The position numbers and the translations under genes were made by a program. The notes under the pieces are model-generated. The model was not told where the DNA came from, ran no database searches, and worked only from the letters and a program-made list of their open reading frames with translations. Below are positions 8,631-19,240 of a stretch of DNA of 64,000 nt, piece by piece. Position 1 is the first letter of the stretch. Each line of letters opens with the position of its first letter. Location of the stretch: positions 372,001 to 436,000 of the forward strand of contig NZ_JAQNDK010000001.1 in the NCBI RefSeq assembly GCF_028368935.1, given 5' to 3'. The stretch is from Sorangium aterium. Its GTDB lineage: Bacteria > Myxococcota_A > Polyangia > Polyangiales > Polyangiaceae.

Positions 8631-9838
8631 GCCAGAGCCCTCCCGTCCTGGTCGAGCGCGAAGGCGAGCTCGCCCGGCTGGTCGAGCGCGCCGCCCGCGC
8701 CGACGCGCTCGCGGTCGACGTGGAGGCCAACGGGCTGTTCGCGTACCGGGCGCGGCTCTGCACGGTCCAGCTCGCCTTTCGCGAGGGGGACGAGATCGCG
8801 ATCGGGGTGGTCGACGCGCTCCGGGTGCCTGTCGCGCCGCTCGCGCCGCTCCTCGGGGCCGCTGGTCCGCCCAAGGTGCTGCACGACCTCACCTTCGACG
8901 CGCGCATGCTCGCCGAGGCGGGCGCGCCGCTCGCGGGCGCGCACGACACCTCGGTCGCCGCGCGCATGCTGGGGTGCGCGGCGACGGGGCTCGCCGCGCT
9001 GCTCCTGTCGGAGCTCGACGTGAAGGTCGACAAGCAGCTCCAGCAGCACGACTGGGGGCGCAGGCCGATCGAGGACGCCGAGCTGCGCTACCTGGCCGAC
9101 GACGTGCGCCACCTGCTCTCGCTCCGCGCGCGGCTCGCCGAGCGCAGCCGCGCCCTCGGGATCGACGAGGAGATCGAGGAGGAGTGCGCCTACAAGCTCG
9201 CGAGCGCCCTCGGGCCGCCGCGCGATCCGCGGCCCGCTTACGCGCGCATCAAGGGGGCCCAGGCGCTCGATCCGCAGGGCCGGGCGATCCTGCGGCGGCT
9301 CGTGGCGGCGCGCGAGGCGGTCGCCGAGGGGGCCGACGTGCCCTCCTTCAAGATCGTCGCCAGCGAGGTGCTGCTCGAGCTCGCGCAGCGGAGGCCCGCC
9401 AGCGCAGACGACGTGCGCGCGATCCGCGGGGCCGCGGCGGGCCGCGCGGCCGCGTGCGTCGCGGCGTGGCTCCGCGCGATCGAGCAAGGGTGCAGCGACG
9501 GCGACGTGCCCGAGGAGGAGCGCGCCCTCTTCCAGCAAAGCCGCCCGCCCCGGAAGGAGCTCGCCGCGCGGCGCGCGGTGGAGACCCGGATCGCGGCGTG
9601 GCGCAGGGCGGAAGCGAAGGCGCGGAAGGTGGACGAGCAGGTCGTGCTGCCCGGTCACTGCGCGCAGGATCTCGCGGAGATCGCGCTGGCGACGGCCCAC
9701 GCCCGGGACGAGGCGATCGCCGCCGCGATCGCGCGCATCCCGGGGCTCGGCGCGGGGCGGCTCGCGCGCTACGGCCGCGCGCTCGCGGCGCTCGTGGCCG
9801 CGGCGCAGCCGGGCGAGCCGCCTGCAGCCGTGACGTAG
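8627..9838 (+). CDS. rnd: Ribonuclease D-like 3'-5' exonuclease, apparent CTG start
   Basis: A 403-residue DEDDy exonuclease likely to trim the 3' ends of tRNA and other small RNAs. Exo I is VDVEANGL (Asp and Glu), Exo II is LHDLTFDARML (Asp), and Exo III is YLADDVRHLL in the Y-x3-D form. QQHDWGRRPIEDAELRYL is a classical RNase D segment. An HRDC-type domain begins near SFKIVASEVLLELAQRRP. The catalytic region begins only about 30 residues after the matrixin stop, and no ATG, GTG or TTG occurs in frame between them. The best start is CTG 8627, which shares bases with the matrixin TGA (CTGA) and follows an AGGAGG at 8616-8621. This would be an unusual start codon; a sequence error is the alternative. 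Confidence 0.88.
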   Translation: MSQSPPVLVEREGELARLVERAARADALAVDVEANGLFAYRARLCTVQLAFREGDEIAIGVVDALRVPVAPLAPLLGAAGPPKVLHDLTFDARMLAEAGAPLAGAHDTSVAARMLGCAATGLAALLLSELDVKVDKQLQQHDWGRRPIEDAELRYLADDVRHLLSLRARLAERSRALGIDEEIEEECAYKLASALGPPRDPRPAYARIKGAQALDPQGRAILRRLVAAREAVAEGADVPSFKIVASEVLLELAQRRPASADDVRAIRGAAAGRAAACVAAWLRAIEQGCSDGDVPEEERALFQQSRPPRKELAARRAVETRIAAWRRAEAKARKVDEQVVLPGHCAQDLAEIALATAHARDEAIAAAIARIPGLGAGRLARYGRALAALVAAAQPGEPPAAVT

Positions 9839-9846
9839 CTCCGCGC

Positions 9847-9911
9847 GTCGGTTGCGCCTGTCGGTTCCGCTTGTCGATTCCGCGTGTCGGTTCCGCCTGT
9901 CGGTTCCGCGC
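9847..9911. repeat. Five copies of a 13-base tandem repeat
   Basis: Five head-to-tail units of 13 bases, consensus gtcggttccgcct with one or two changes per copy, lie directly after the RNase D stop and before the MscS gene. I see no open frame here. The unit has no clear dyad symmetry, so a terminator is not indicated. Confidence 0.8.
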
Positions 9912-10023
9912 GTCCGCGATCCTCGGCGGGATCTCAGACACGTGGAGCCCGCTGCGAGCGAGCGCACGTGGCGCGCGCGCCGCCCGGTCGACAGAGCCGC
10001 CGGGCGATGGAATAGCAGGGCCC

Positions 10024-11784
10024 ATGCCGTCGACCGATCATCCCAAGGGGCCGAGGCGGCTCCGCCTCTGGCCGCCGGCGAGGTGGCTCCGCGCTGCGTT
10101 CGCCTTCGCGCTCGTGTTCGGGTGCGCCCTCCTGGGAGCGAGCGCCGGAGAGCTGTCCCCTCCGCCGCCCCCGCCGTCGCCGCCGCCGCCCGCGGCGGGC
10201 GCCGAGGCCGGCCCTGAGCCGGAGGCGACCCCTGTCGCGCCCGACTCGCCTCGAGCCTCCATGCGCAGCTTCGTCGAGCTGTGCCGCGCGGGCGATTACG
10301 CCGAGGCCGCGCGCTACCTGGACGTGCCGCCGAGGGCGAACGGCGCGGAGCTCGCGCAGAAGCTCAAGGCGGTGCTCGATCGGCACCTCTGGCTGGAGGT
10401 GGAGACGCTCTCGCCGAACCCGCAGGGGGACACGCAGGACAACCTCGGGGCCGGCGTGGAGCAGCTCGGCAAGATCCCGACGCGGACGGGGCCCCAGCCG
10501 GTGCGCCTCGTGCGGCGCACCACGCCCGACGGCGTGCGCTGGATCTTCTCGCGCGCCACGGTGGAGCGCGTCGATGAGTGGTACGCACGGCTCGAAGATC
10601 GCTGGCTCCGCGATCACCTGCCGCCGGCGCTCCTGCGCCCCGGCCCGCGCGAGCTGCTCTGGTGGCAGTGGCTCGCGCTGCCGGTCCTCGCGCTGGCCGG
10701 CTGGCTCGTCGGCGCGGTGCTGAGCTACCTCGTCCGCGCCGCGCTCCGCCGCGTCATCGCCCGGACGGAGTCCACGCTCGACGACGTGCTCCTCGGGGGG
10801 GCGCGCGGTCCGTTCACGTTCGCGGCGGCGCTCCTGGTGATCACGGCCGTGCTCCCGTGGCTCGGGCTGTACCTGCCGGCCGAGGAGTTCCTCGGCCAGG
10901 TGCTGCGCGCCGGCGTCTTCGTCGCGGTCTTCTGGTTCGCACTGCGCGCGATCGACGCCTTCGGCGGCCGCCTGCTCGCCGCCCCCGCGACGCGCGACAA
11001 CCCGGCGGCGCGCTCGCTCGTGCCGCTCATGGGGCGGATCGCGAAGGTCGCGATCGTGATCATCGGCGTGATCGCGGTGCTCTCGGAGCTCGGCTACCCC
11101 GTGGCGAGCCTCATCGCCGGCCTCGGCATCGGCGGCGTCGCGCTGGCCCTCGCCGCGCAGAAGACGGTGGAGAACCTCTTCGGCTCGGTCGCGATCGGCA
11201 TCGACCGGCCGTTCCAGGTCGGCGACTTCGTGAAGGTCGACGCGCTCCTCGGCACGGTCGAGAGCATCGGGCTCCGCTCGACCCGGATCCGCACGGTCGA
11301 CCGGACCATCGTCACGATCCCGAACGGCAAGCTGGCCGATCTCCACATCGAGTCGTTCACGGCGCGCGACCGCATCCGCCTCGCCTGCCTGCTGGGGATC
11401 GAGCGCGACACATCGCCCGAGCAGCTCCGCGCCATCGTGGAAGAGTGCGAGCGGGCGCTGCGGGAGCACCCGAAGGTCTGGCCCGAGGACGTCGTTGTGC
11501 GCTTCATCGGCGTCGGCCCGTCCTCGCTCGACGTGGAGGTGGTGGCCTGGTTCCAGACGACCGACTTCGCGGAGTTCCGGGACATCCGGCAGGCGATGCT
11601 GATCACCTTCCTGCAGATCATCGACATGGCCGGATCGAAGCTCGCCTACCCGACGCAGACGCTGCACGTCGCGCCGCGCGGAGGGGAGCGCCCGCAGCCG
11701 GAGGCGGCCGCGGCGGGGGGCTCGGCTAACGGGCGGCGCGCGCCGCGGCGGGCGCCATCGGCTGAAGCCCCGCCTTCTCGATGA
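10024..11784 (+). CDS. MscS-type mechanosensitive channel
   Basis: A 586-residue inner-membrane channel protein that should relieve turgor on osmotic downshock. The start [16 protein letters not shown] at ATG 10024 is followed by a signal or first TM ([17 protein letters not shown]), then a Pro-rich linker. The periplasmic domain (about residues 80-200) starts [22 protein letters not shown] (shown here as [13 protein letters not shown]). Several TM helices follow ([67 protein letters not shown]). The pore and beta-domain signature is [19 protein letters not shown], then [21 protein letters not shown] and [17 protein letters not shown]. The low-complexity C-terminal tail overlaps the convergent bioB by 59 bases. 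An MscS family member is certain; conductance type is not. Confidence 0.92.
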   Translation: MPSTDHPKGPRRLRLWPPARWLRAAFAFALVFGCALLGASAGELSPPPPPPSPPPPAAGAEAGPEPEATPVAPDSPRASMRSFVELCRAGDYAEAARYLDVPPRANGAELAQKLKAVLDRHLWLEVETLSPNPQGDTQDNLGAGVEQLGKIPTRTGPQPVRLVRRTTPDGVRWIFSRATVERVDEWYARLEDRWLRDHLPPALLRPGPRELLWWQWLALPVLALAGWLVGAVLSYLVRAALRRVIARTESTLDDVLLGGARGPFTFAAALLVITAVLPWLGLYLPAEEFLGQVLRAGVFVAVFWFALRAIDAFGGRLLAAPATRDNPAARSLVPLMGRIAKVAIVIIGVIAVLSELGYPVASLIAGLGIGGVALALAAQKTVENLFGSVAIGIDRPFQVGDFVKVDALLGTVESIGLRSTRIRTVDRTIVTIPNGKLADLHIESFTARDRIRLACLLGIERDTSPEQLRAIVEECERALREHPKVWPEDVVVRFIGVGPSSLDVEVVAWFQTTDFAEFRDIRQAMLITFLQIIDMAGSKLAYPTQTLHVAPRGGERPQPEAAAAGGSANGRRAPRRAPSAEAPPSR

Positions 11785-12787
11785 GCGCGCGGTCCTCGTC
11801 CTCGCCGGGGTTCGGCGTGGTGAGCAGCTTGTCTCCGTAGAAGATCGAGTTCGCCCCCGCGTACATGCAGAGCAGCTGCGCCTCGCGCGAGAGCTCCGTC
11901 CGCCCGGCGGACAGGCGCACCATCGCGCGCGGCATCATGACCCGCGCGACCGCGATCATCCGGACGAACTCGATCGGATCGACCGGGGGGAGGCTCTCGA
12001 GGGGCGTCCCCGGCGAGCGCACGAGGGCGTTGATCGGCACGCTCTCCGGGTGGGGATCGAGGCGCGCGAGCTCGACGAGCATCTCGCAGCGGTCGGCGAT
12101 CGACTCGCCCATGCCGATGATGCCGCCCGAGCAGACGGTGATGCCCGCCCGCCGGACGTTGCGCAGGGTGACGAGCCGCTCGTCGTACGTGCGCGTCGAG
12201 ATGATCGATTTGTAGGCCTTCCGCGAGGTGTCGAGGTTGTGGTTGTAGGCGTCGAGGCCGGCCTCCTTGAGGCGGCGCGCCTGGTCGTCGGTGAGCATGC
12301 CGAGCGTGCAGCACGCCTCGAGGCCGAGGGCTTTCACGCCGCGCACCATGTCGAGGACGCGCTCGAAGGCGGGGCCGTCCTTCACCTCGCGCCACGCGGC
12401 GCCCATGCAGAACCGCGTCGAGCCGCCGTCGCGGGCGCGCCCTGCGGCGGCGAGGACCGCGCCGACGTCGAGCATGCGCTCCGGCCCGACCTCGGTCTCG
12501 TAGTGGCTCGACTGCGGGCAGTAGGCGCAGTCCTCGGGGCAGCCGCCCGTCTTGACGCTGAGCAGGGTGCAGAGCTGGACCTCGTGCTCGCCGTGGAACG
12601 CGCGGTGGACCGCGCGGGCGCGGTCGATCAGCTCGAAGAGCGGCAGGTCGTGCAGGGCGACCGCCTGCTCGACGGTCCAGTCGTGGCGGGGCGCGCCCGC
12701 CGACGGGGCGTGCCCGGCCGGGCCGCCGCATCCATTCCTGTGCTCCGCCCCTTCTCGTTCGATCCCTTCGAGCATGGGCTCGCTCAT
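11726..12787 (-). CDS. bioB: Biotin synthase
   Basis: A 353-residue radical SAM enzyme that inserts sulfur into dethiobiotin to give biotin. The [4Fe-4S] ligands are in [16 protein letters not shown] (C-x3-C-x2-C). [21 protein letters not shown] follows (first part [14 protein letters not shown]), and [13 protein letters not shown] matches the BioB SAM-binding region. The mid-barrel has [35 protein letters not shown] and [15 protein letters not shown], all characteristic. The start at ATG 12787 ([18 protein letters not shown]) gives an N-terminal extension of about 35 residues over E. coli BioB; a later start is possible. The C-terminal coding end runs antisense over the last 59 bases of the MscS gene. 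It is the last gene of a long minus-strand run; other bio genes are not in the window. Confidence 0.95.
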   Translation of the reverse strand: MSEPMLEGIEREGAEHRNGCGGPAGHAPSAGAPRHDWTVEQAVALHDLPLFELIDRARAVHRAFHGEHEVQLCTLLSVKTGGCPEDCAYCPQSSHYETEVGPERMLDVGAVLAAAGRARDGGSTRFCMGAAWREVKDGPAFERVLDMVRGVKALGLEACCTLGMLTDDQARRLKEAGLDAYNHNLDTSRKAYKSIISTRTYDERLVTLRNVRRAGITVCSGGIIGMGESIADRCEMLVELARLDPHPESVPINALVRSPGTPLESLPPVDPIEFVRMIAVARVMMPRAMVRLSAGRTELSREAQLLCMYAGANSIFYGDKLLTTPNPGEDEDRALIEKAGLQPMAPAAARAAR

Positions 12788-12905
12788 AGCCGGGCTTGAG
12801 GCGCCGCCGCAAGCGAGGCGCGAAAGGGAGGGATTTCCTGGCGTCCTTGGCGGCTTGGCGGCCCGAAATTCTGCTCTTTCGTGGCGGCTTGGTCCGCTCG
12901 TCGCT

Positions 12906-13958
12906 CTAGAGCGCGGTCACCGCCTTCGCCGTCTCCTTGGCGATCGTCCCCTGGGCGACGAGCTGCCTGAGGTGCGCGTCGAAGGTCTGCATGCCGTACG
13001 GCGTGACCCCCTTCTCCATCAGCTCGCGCAGCGAGGGGCTCCCCTCCGGCCGGCGGATCGCCTCGCGCACCGCGGCCGTACCGACGAGCACCTCGGCGGC
13101 GAGGACCTCCCCCGCGCCGTCGCGGCGAGGGAGCAGGCGCTGCGCGACGACGCCGTGGAGACAGTCGGCCAGCCGCTCGCGCGCCTCGCTCGGGCTCTTG
13201 CCGAGCGCGATCAGCCGCCCGAGCGTGCGCGTGACGTCCGCGGCGCTGACCGCCGCGAGCACGAGGTGCCCGGTCTCCGCGGCGTGGAGCGCGAGATCGA
13301 GCGACTCGCCGTCGCGGAGCGCGCTGATCAGCACGACGTCCGGGTCCTGCCGCAGCGCGGAGCGCAGCGCGGTCGGGAAATCCGCGGTGTCGACGCCGAT
13401 CTCGCGCTGGCTCACGCTGGAGCGGTTGTCCTCGTGCACGTGCTCGACTGGATCTTCCAGGGTGATGATGTGGCGCGGCACGGTCGCGTTGATGTGCCCG
13501 ACGAACGCGGCGAGGGTCGTGCTCTTGCCGCTGCCGGCCGTGCCCGCGACGAGGATGAGGCCGTGATCGTGCTCCACCATCGCCCGGACCGCCGAGGGCA
13601 CGCCGAGCTCCTCGAACGTCGGGATCTTGAGCGGGATGCTCCGCAGGATGATCGCGAGCGAGCCGCGCTGGCGATAGATGTTCACCCGGAACCGGCCGAG
13701 GCCCGGGACGACGTACGAGGTGTCGAGCTCCTGGAGCGTGGCGAGCAGCTCGCGCGACGGGCGCCCGGCGAGCAGCACCCGCGCGGCGGCCTCGCTGTCC
13801 TCGGGCCGGATCCTGTCGACGCGGAAGTAGACCATGTCGCCGCGGACCCGCGCGCCCGGCGGCTGACCGACCTTGAGGTGGATGTCGCTGGCGTGGGCGG
13901 CAAGCGCCTTGCCGAGGAGCTGATGGAGGAAGGCCTCGGAGGTGTACGGCGTCGTCAC
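12906..13958 (-). CDS. PilT/GspE-like ATPase with altered catalytic motifs
   Basis: A protein of about 350 residues from GTG 13958 ([16 protein letters not shown]); an upstream GTG at 14009 is also open. The N-terminal domain has [18 protein letters not shown], the usual PilT/GspE beginning. The ATPase core has Walker [11 protein letters not shown] and the Asp box [14 protein letters not shown], then [25 protein letters not shown] (in parts [12 protein letters not shown] and [12 protein letters not shown]). Where PilT has a Gly-Glu in the Walker B strand followed by MRD, this protein has [12 protein letters not shown], so Glu is replaced by Ala. Where PilT has the His box GTLHT, it has LAAVSAADV. 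The loss of both residues suggests weak or no ATP hydrolysis. No pilin genes adjoin; the pilin locus is 33 kb away. Family call good, function unclear. Confidence 0.82.
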   Translation of the reverse strand: MTTPYTSEAFLHQLLGKALAAHASDIHLKVGQPPGARVRGDMVYFRVDRIRPEDSEAAARVLLAGRPSRELLATLQELDTSYVVPGLGRFRVNIYRQRGSLAIILRSIPLKIPTFEELGVPSAVRAMVEHDHGLILVAGTAGSGKSTTLAAFVGHINATVPRHIITLEDPVEHVHEDNRSSVSQREIGVDTADFPTALRSALRQDPDVVLISALRDGESLDLALHAAETGHLVLAAVSAADVTRTLGRLIALGKSPSEARERLADCLHGVVAQRLLPRRDGAGEVLAAEVLVGTAAVREAIRRPEGSPSLRELMEKGVTPYGMQTFDAHLRQLVAQGTIAKETAKAVTAL

Positions 13959-14090
13959 GGGGGGCAAGGTACCAAATTGGAACCCGACCGGCCCAAAGGG
14001 CGGCTGCACGAAACGAAAGCGCAGAGGGCGCCGCGCCGCCGCGCGGGACGGCCGCGCGCGCCGGGACCGCCGCGACGGCTGCGCGGGACG

Positions 14091-16321
<2,231 letters not shown>

Positions 16322-16768
16322 TCAGGGAGGCGGCGCTTCGGGGAGCTCGGTCATCATGCCGAGCGTCTGGGCGCCGGCGGCCTTCGCGCCGTCGAGCACC
16401 TCCACGACGGTGCCATAGACGGCGCCGTCGTCGGCGACGACGAAGACGATCCTGTCCTGCGGCCTGCTGTAGCGCTCGAGCAGCGGCCTGAGCTTGCCCA
16501 CGAGCTCGGCGCGCTCGACCGGCTCGTCGTTCACCCGCAGCTCACCTTGCGCGCTCACCCGGACGACGAGCTGGTCGGGCGGCGGCGGGGTGTCCTGCTT
16601 GACCTGCTCGGTGTCCGGCACGCGCACGCCGATGTCCTTCTCGAGGAGCGGCGTCACGACCATGAAGATGATGAGCAGCACCAGCACGACGTCGACGAGC
16701 GGCGTCACGTTGATGTCGGAGTTCAGGGGCACCACCGGCTTGATGACGAACTTCCTCTTCGCGCTCAT
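16322..16768 (-). CDS. exbD: ExbD/TolR-type protein 2
   Basis: A 148-residue inner-membrane partner of an ExbB/TolQ proton channel. A short cytoplasmic head (MSAKRKFVIKPVVPLNSD) precedes the single TM helix (VTPLVDVVLVLLIIFMVVTP), which carries the conserved Asp of the proton path. A periplasmic ExbD fold follows, with LVVRVSAQGELRVNDEPV, RIVFVVADDGAVYGTVVEV and LDGAKAAGAQTLGMMTE. It lies 5 bases downstream of a second exbD gene, and both follow exbB. Having two ExbD-like subunits is common where TolR and ExbD functions are split or duplicated; which it is here cannot be told. Confidence 0.92.
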   Translation of the reverse strand: MSAKRKFVIKPVVPLNSDINVTPLVDVVLVLLIIFMVVTPLLEKDIGVRVPDTEQVKQDTPPPPDQLVVRVSAQGELRVNDEPVERAELVGKLRPLLERYSRPQDRIVFVVADDGAVYGTVVEVLDGAKAAGAQTLGMMTELPEAPPP

Positions 16769-16773
16769 CGCCG

Positions 16774-17190
16774 CTATCTCCCCTTCAGCTCCTCGACCGC
16801 CAGCGAGACGCTCTTCGCGCCCGACTTGCGCGCCGTCTCCATCACCCTGCGGACGTCGCCGAACGAGAGGCGCTGGTCCCCCTTGACCAGCACCTTGCGC
16901 CCCGGCTGCGCCGCGAACTCGCGCGTGAGCCGCTCGGCGAGCCCGGCGTCATCGTACCTGTCGTTCTCGACCCACACCGTCTTCTCCAGCGTCACGGAGA
17001 GGATCAGCGGGTCCACCTCCTTCTTCTCCTCGTCCACCTTCGCGGCCTGCGGCAGCTTCACGTCCTTGCCGCGCTGGAGCATCGGCGTGACGACCATGAA
17101 GATGATGAGCAGGACGAGGACGACGTCGACGAGCGGCGTGACGTTGATCTCGCTCTTGGGGCCCCTCTGCGGGCCGACACCCATCCCCAT
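16774..17190 (-). CDS. exbD: ExbD/TolR-type protein 1
   Basis: A 138-residue ExbD/TolR protein. The start MGMGVGPQRGPKSEINVT precedes the TM helix VTPLVDVVLVLLIIFMVVTP, which is identical to that of the gene 5 bases downstream, showing tandem duplication or strong constraint. The periplasmic part (VDPLILSVTLEKTVWVEN, KVLVKGDQRLSFGDVRRVM, SVSLAVEELKG) is clearly diverged from its neighbour. It probably assembles with the ExbB protein at 17302 and energises the TonB-dependent receptor at 19241. Confidence 0.92.
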   Translation of the reverse strand: MGMGVGPQRGPKSEINVTPLVDVVLVLLIIFMVVTPMLQRGKDVKLPQAAKVDEEKKEVDPLILSVTLEKTVWVENDRYDDAGLAERLTREFAAQPGRKVLVKGDQRLSFGDVRRVMETARKSGAKSVSLAVEELKGR

Positions 17191-17301
17191 TGGAACGCTC
17201 GCTTCCCTTCTGGGCGCGTCACCGCGCGCCGCGCCGCGGGCGCGAGGCGCCGGGCGCCGCGCTCCGCGGAGAGGCGCGCGGCGTGTCGCGCGGGTCCCCT
17301 G

Positions 17302-18018
17302 TCAAGCAGCCTCTTCGGCGGCCGGCGCGAGGCGCCCGTCGAGCCGCTTCGCCACGACGTCGAGGAGCTCGTTCGACGACTCCGAGATGTCGATCGACCG
17401 GGCTTCGACCCAGCCCTGGAGATAGTTGTACCCCATGACGGCCGGGATCGCGACGATCAGCCCGAAGGCGGTCGTGATGAGCGCCTCCGCGATACCCGCC
17501 GAGACGGTGCCGAGGCCGCCGGAGCCGGAGGCCGCCATCTGCTGGAACGCCGTCACGATGCCCATGACCGTCCCGAGGAGGCCGACGAACGGCGCCGTGG
17601 ATCCGACCGTGGCGAGCAGTCCATAACCTCGCTTCAGGCTGAGCACCTCGCGCTGCGCCTGCCGCTCGAGCGCCCGCGAGACCGACTCGAACACTCCCTC
17701 GCGCTCGTGCCCCTGCGCCGGCAGCCGCGAGGGCGCGTTCGAGGCAAAGGCGGCGAGCCCGGCGCCGATGACGCGCCCGAGATAGCCGAGCTCGCCGCCC
17801 GGCCTGGCGGCGGTCCAGGCCCCCTCGAGCTCGCCCCGGGCGAGCATCGGCCCGACCCGCGCCGCGAACGCGCGGGAGGCCGCGCGCGACAGGAACGACA
17901 CGACGAGGCGCTCGCCCAAGACGATCAGCGACGCAACGGACATGATGGCCAGCGCGAAGACAATCAGCTTCGCGAAGACCCCCATGTGGCCCCACAGCTC
18001 GATCAACGTGAATTGCAT
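17302..18018 (-). CDS. exbB: MotA/TolQ/ExbB proton channel protein
   Basis: A 238-residue inner-membrane subunit that forms the proton channel powering TonB or Tol transport. The start MQFTLIELWGHMGVFAK at ATG 18018 was chosen because the upstream in-frame extension consists only of translated 23-base repeats. TM1 is LIVFALAIMSVASLIVL. The TolQ/ExbB signature is in the C-terminal half: LLATVGSTAPFVGLLGTVMG, IVTAFQQMAASGSGGLGTV, then EALITTAFGLIVAIPAVMGYN (here EALITTAFGLIVAIPAV). Thr and Ser residues in TM2/TM3 of the proton path are visible. It precedes two exbD genes on the same strand. Confidence 0.95.
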   Translation of the reverse strand: MQFTLIELWGHMGVFAKLIVFALAIMSVASLIVLGERLVVSFLSRAASRAFAARVGPMLARGELEGAWTAARPGGELGYLGRVIGAGLAAFASNAPSRLPAQGHEREGVFESVSRALERQAQREVLSLKRGYGLLATVGSTAPFVGLLGTVMGIVTAFQQMAASGSGGLGTVSAGIAEALITTAFGLIVAIPAVMGYNYLQGWVEARSIDISESSNELLDVVAKRLDGRLAPAAEEAA

Positions 18019-18066
18019 CGTCTCGCGCCTCCTGGCGCCCCATGTCGCGTGATGGTTCTGGTGATG

Positions 18067-18178
18067 CTGGAGCAGCAACTCTGGTGGTGCTGGAGCAGCA
18101 GCTCCGGTGATGCTGGAGCAGCAACTCCGGTGATGCTGGAGCAGCAGCTCGGGTGATGCTGGAGCAGCAGCTCTGTGG
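18067..18178. repeat. Five 23-base tandem repeats in the leader of exbB
   Basis: Five near-identical 23-base units (consensus ctggagcagcagctccggtg plus atg) lie between tonB and exbB, upstream of exbB on the minus strand. The second unit contains the inverted repeat ggagc-agca-gctcc, and the others contain weaker versions, so the array could form a row of small hairpins in the exbB leader transcript. No gene is plausible here; the open frames through it are runs of Leu, His, Cys and Ser. Confidence 0.85.
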
Positions 18179-18269
18179 ATACGGAGCGGACTCGGCAGCA
18201 CCGCAGCGCGGACCCACCCGTACCCTTACATGCTCCAGCGGTTCAATAACACTCCTGCGCGTCCGGACG

Positions 18270-19058
18270 TCAAGGGAGCTTGAGCCGGATGGGGAACACG
18301 TAGTCCACCGAGACCGGGCGCCCCTGGTACATGACGGGGGTGTAGCGATGCGTCGCGAGCGCATCGAGGATCGCCCGGTCCATGTGAGGAAGCGACTTGG
18401 CCATCCGGCAGCCGGTCAGCGAGCCGTCCAGCTTGATAATGCACTTGACAATCGCGAGCCCCTCGACCCGCGCGGCGAGCGCCTCGCGCGTGTACTGCGG
18501 GTCGCGCCCCGCGATCTTCGAAGGGCGGGTCATTCCGGCGCCGAACGCCAGCACCACGTTCTGCGGAGGCGCCGTGCTGCCCAGCTGGCCGCCGACCTTG
18601 CCGCCCAGCTGACCGCCCATCTGCCCGCCGACCTCGCCGCCGACGGTGCCCCCCTGAACGCCGCCCTGGACTCCCCCCTCGACGCCGCCCGGCTGCTCCG
18701 GCGCGTCCTCCTTGACCGGCTCCGGCTTCGGCTCTGGCTCAGGCGCCTTGGCCTTGGGCTTCTCCGGCATGTCGTAGATGGTGTCAGGCGTCTTGACGGG
18801 CTTCGGCTGCTCGACGCGCTCCACCTTCGGCGGGCGCTTCGCGCCGCCGCCCGGAGGAGGCGGCGGCGGCGGCGGAGGTGGCGGCGGCGCCGGGGCGAAA
18901 AATGTGACCTCGACGTCCTTCGGCTTCTCGGTTCGAGGGCGTGTGGCCTGCCAGAGGATCGCCCCCGCGATCGCCACGTGGGCGATGATGGAGAGCGCTG
19001 TCCCCGTCCCTAGCCGCCCCTGGGTGGCGGTAGCGCGACCTAGTACCGAGTCGAACAT
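18270..19058 (-). CDS. tonB: TonB-family energy transducer
   Basis: A 262-residue inner-membrane anchored periplasmic protein that couples the ExbB/ExbD motor to outer-membrane receptors. It begins with a cytoplasmic head and one TM (TALSIIAHVAIAGAILWQA). A long Pro run (APAPPPPPPPPPPPPG) follows, then Pro/Lys/Glu-rich linkers (KPKAKAPEPEPKPEPVKE) and a Gly/Gln/Val-rich stretch (GGVQGGVQGGTVGGEVGGQ). The C-terminal TonB domain has REALAARVEGLAIVKCIIK, MDRAILDALATHRYTPVM, and the YVFPIRLKLP ending. It diverges from the TonB-dependent receptor gene at 19241 across about 180 bases, which is typical for a shared system. Confidence 0.93.
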   Translation of the reverse strand: MFDSVLGRATATQGRLGTGTALSIIAHVAIAGAILWQATRPRTEKPKDVEVTFFAPAPPPPPPPPPPPPGGGAKRPPKVERVEQPKPVKTPDTIYDMPEKPKAKAPEPEPKPEPVKEDAPEQPGGVEGGVQGGVQGGTVGGEVGGQMGGQLGGKVGGQLGSTAPPQNVVLAFGAGMTRPSKIAGRDPQYTREALAARVEGLAIVKCIIKLDGSLTGCRMAKSLPHMDRAILDALATHRYTPVMYQGRPVSVDYVFPIRLKLP

Positions 19059-19240
19059 GAGGGGTCGTAACTCCTAGGACTCGAGCCGATCGAGGTAGAG
19101 AAGCCGCGACGTATGGAAGCGTGCGGCGCCTACCCGGAGTGTACAAGCGAGCGAGTCCTACAAAAAAGTCTATTGTCTGGCGCGATTCCTGTCTAGGGTA
19201 AGGAAGGACTCGAGGGGCATACACTTCTGGAGGGAATTCC
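19059..19240. promoter_or_regulatory. Divergent control region between tonB and the TonB-dependent receptor
   Basis: A 182-base divergent spacer with locally lower GC content than its surroundings, including an A-run near 19162. A possible sigma-70-like pair on the plus strand is ttgtct (19173-19178) and tagggt (19194-19199), with a spacing of only 15 bases, so it is a weak candidate. A good ribosome-binding site, ggaggg (19229-19234), precedes the GTG start of the receptor. I see no clear Fur-box palindrome. Confidence 0.4.

Noticed and set aside
18067-18178. CRISPR array
   Set aside because: The units are contiguous with no spacers and are only 23 bases long; no cas genes are present in the window.
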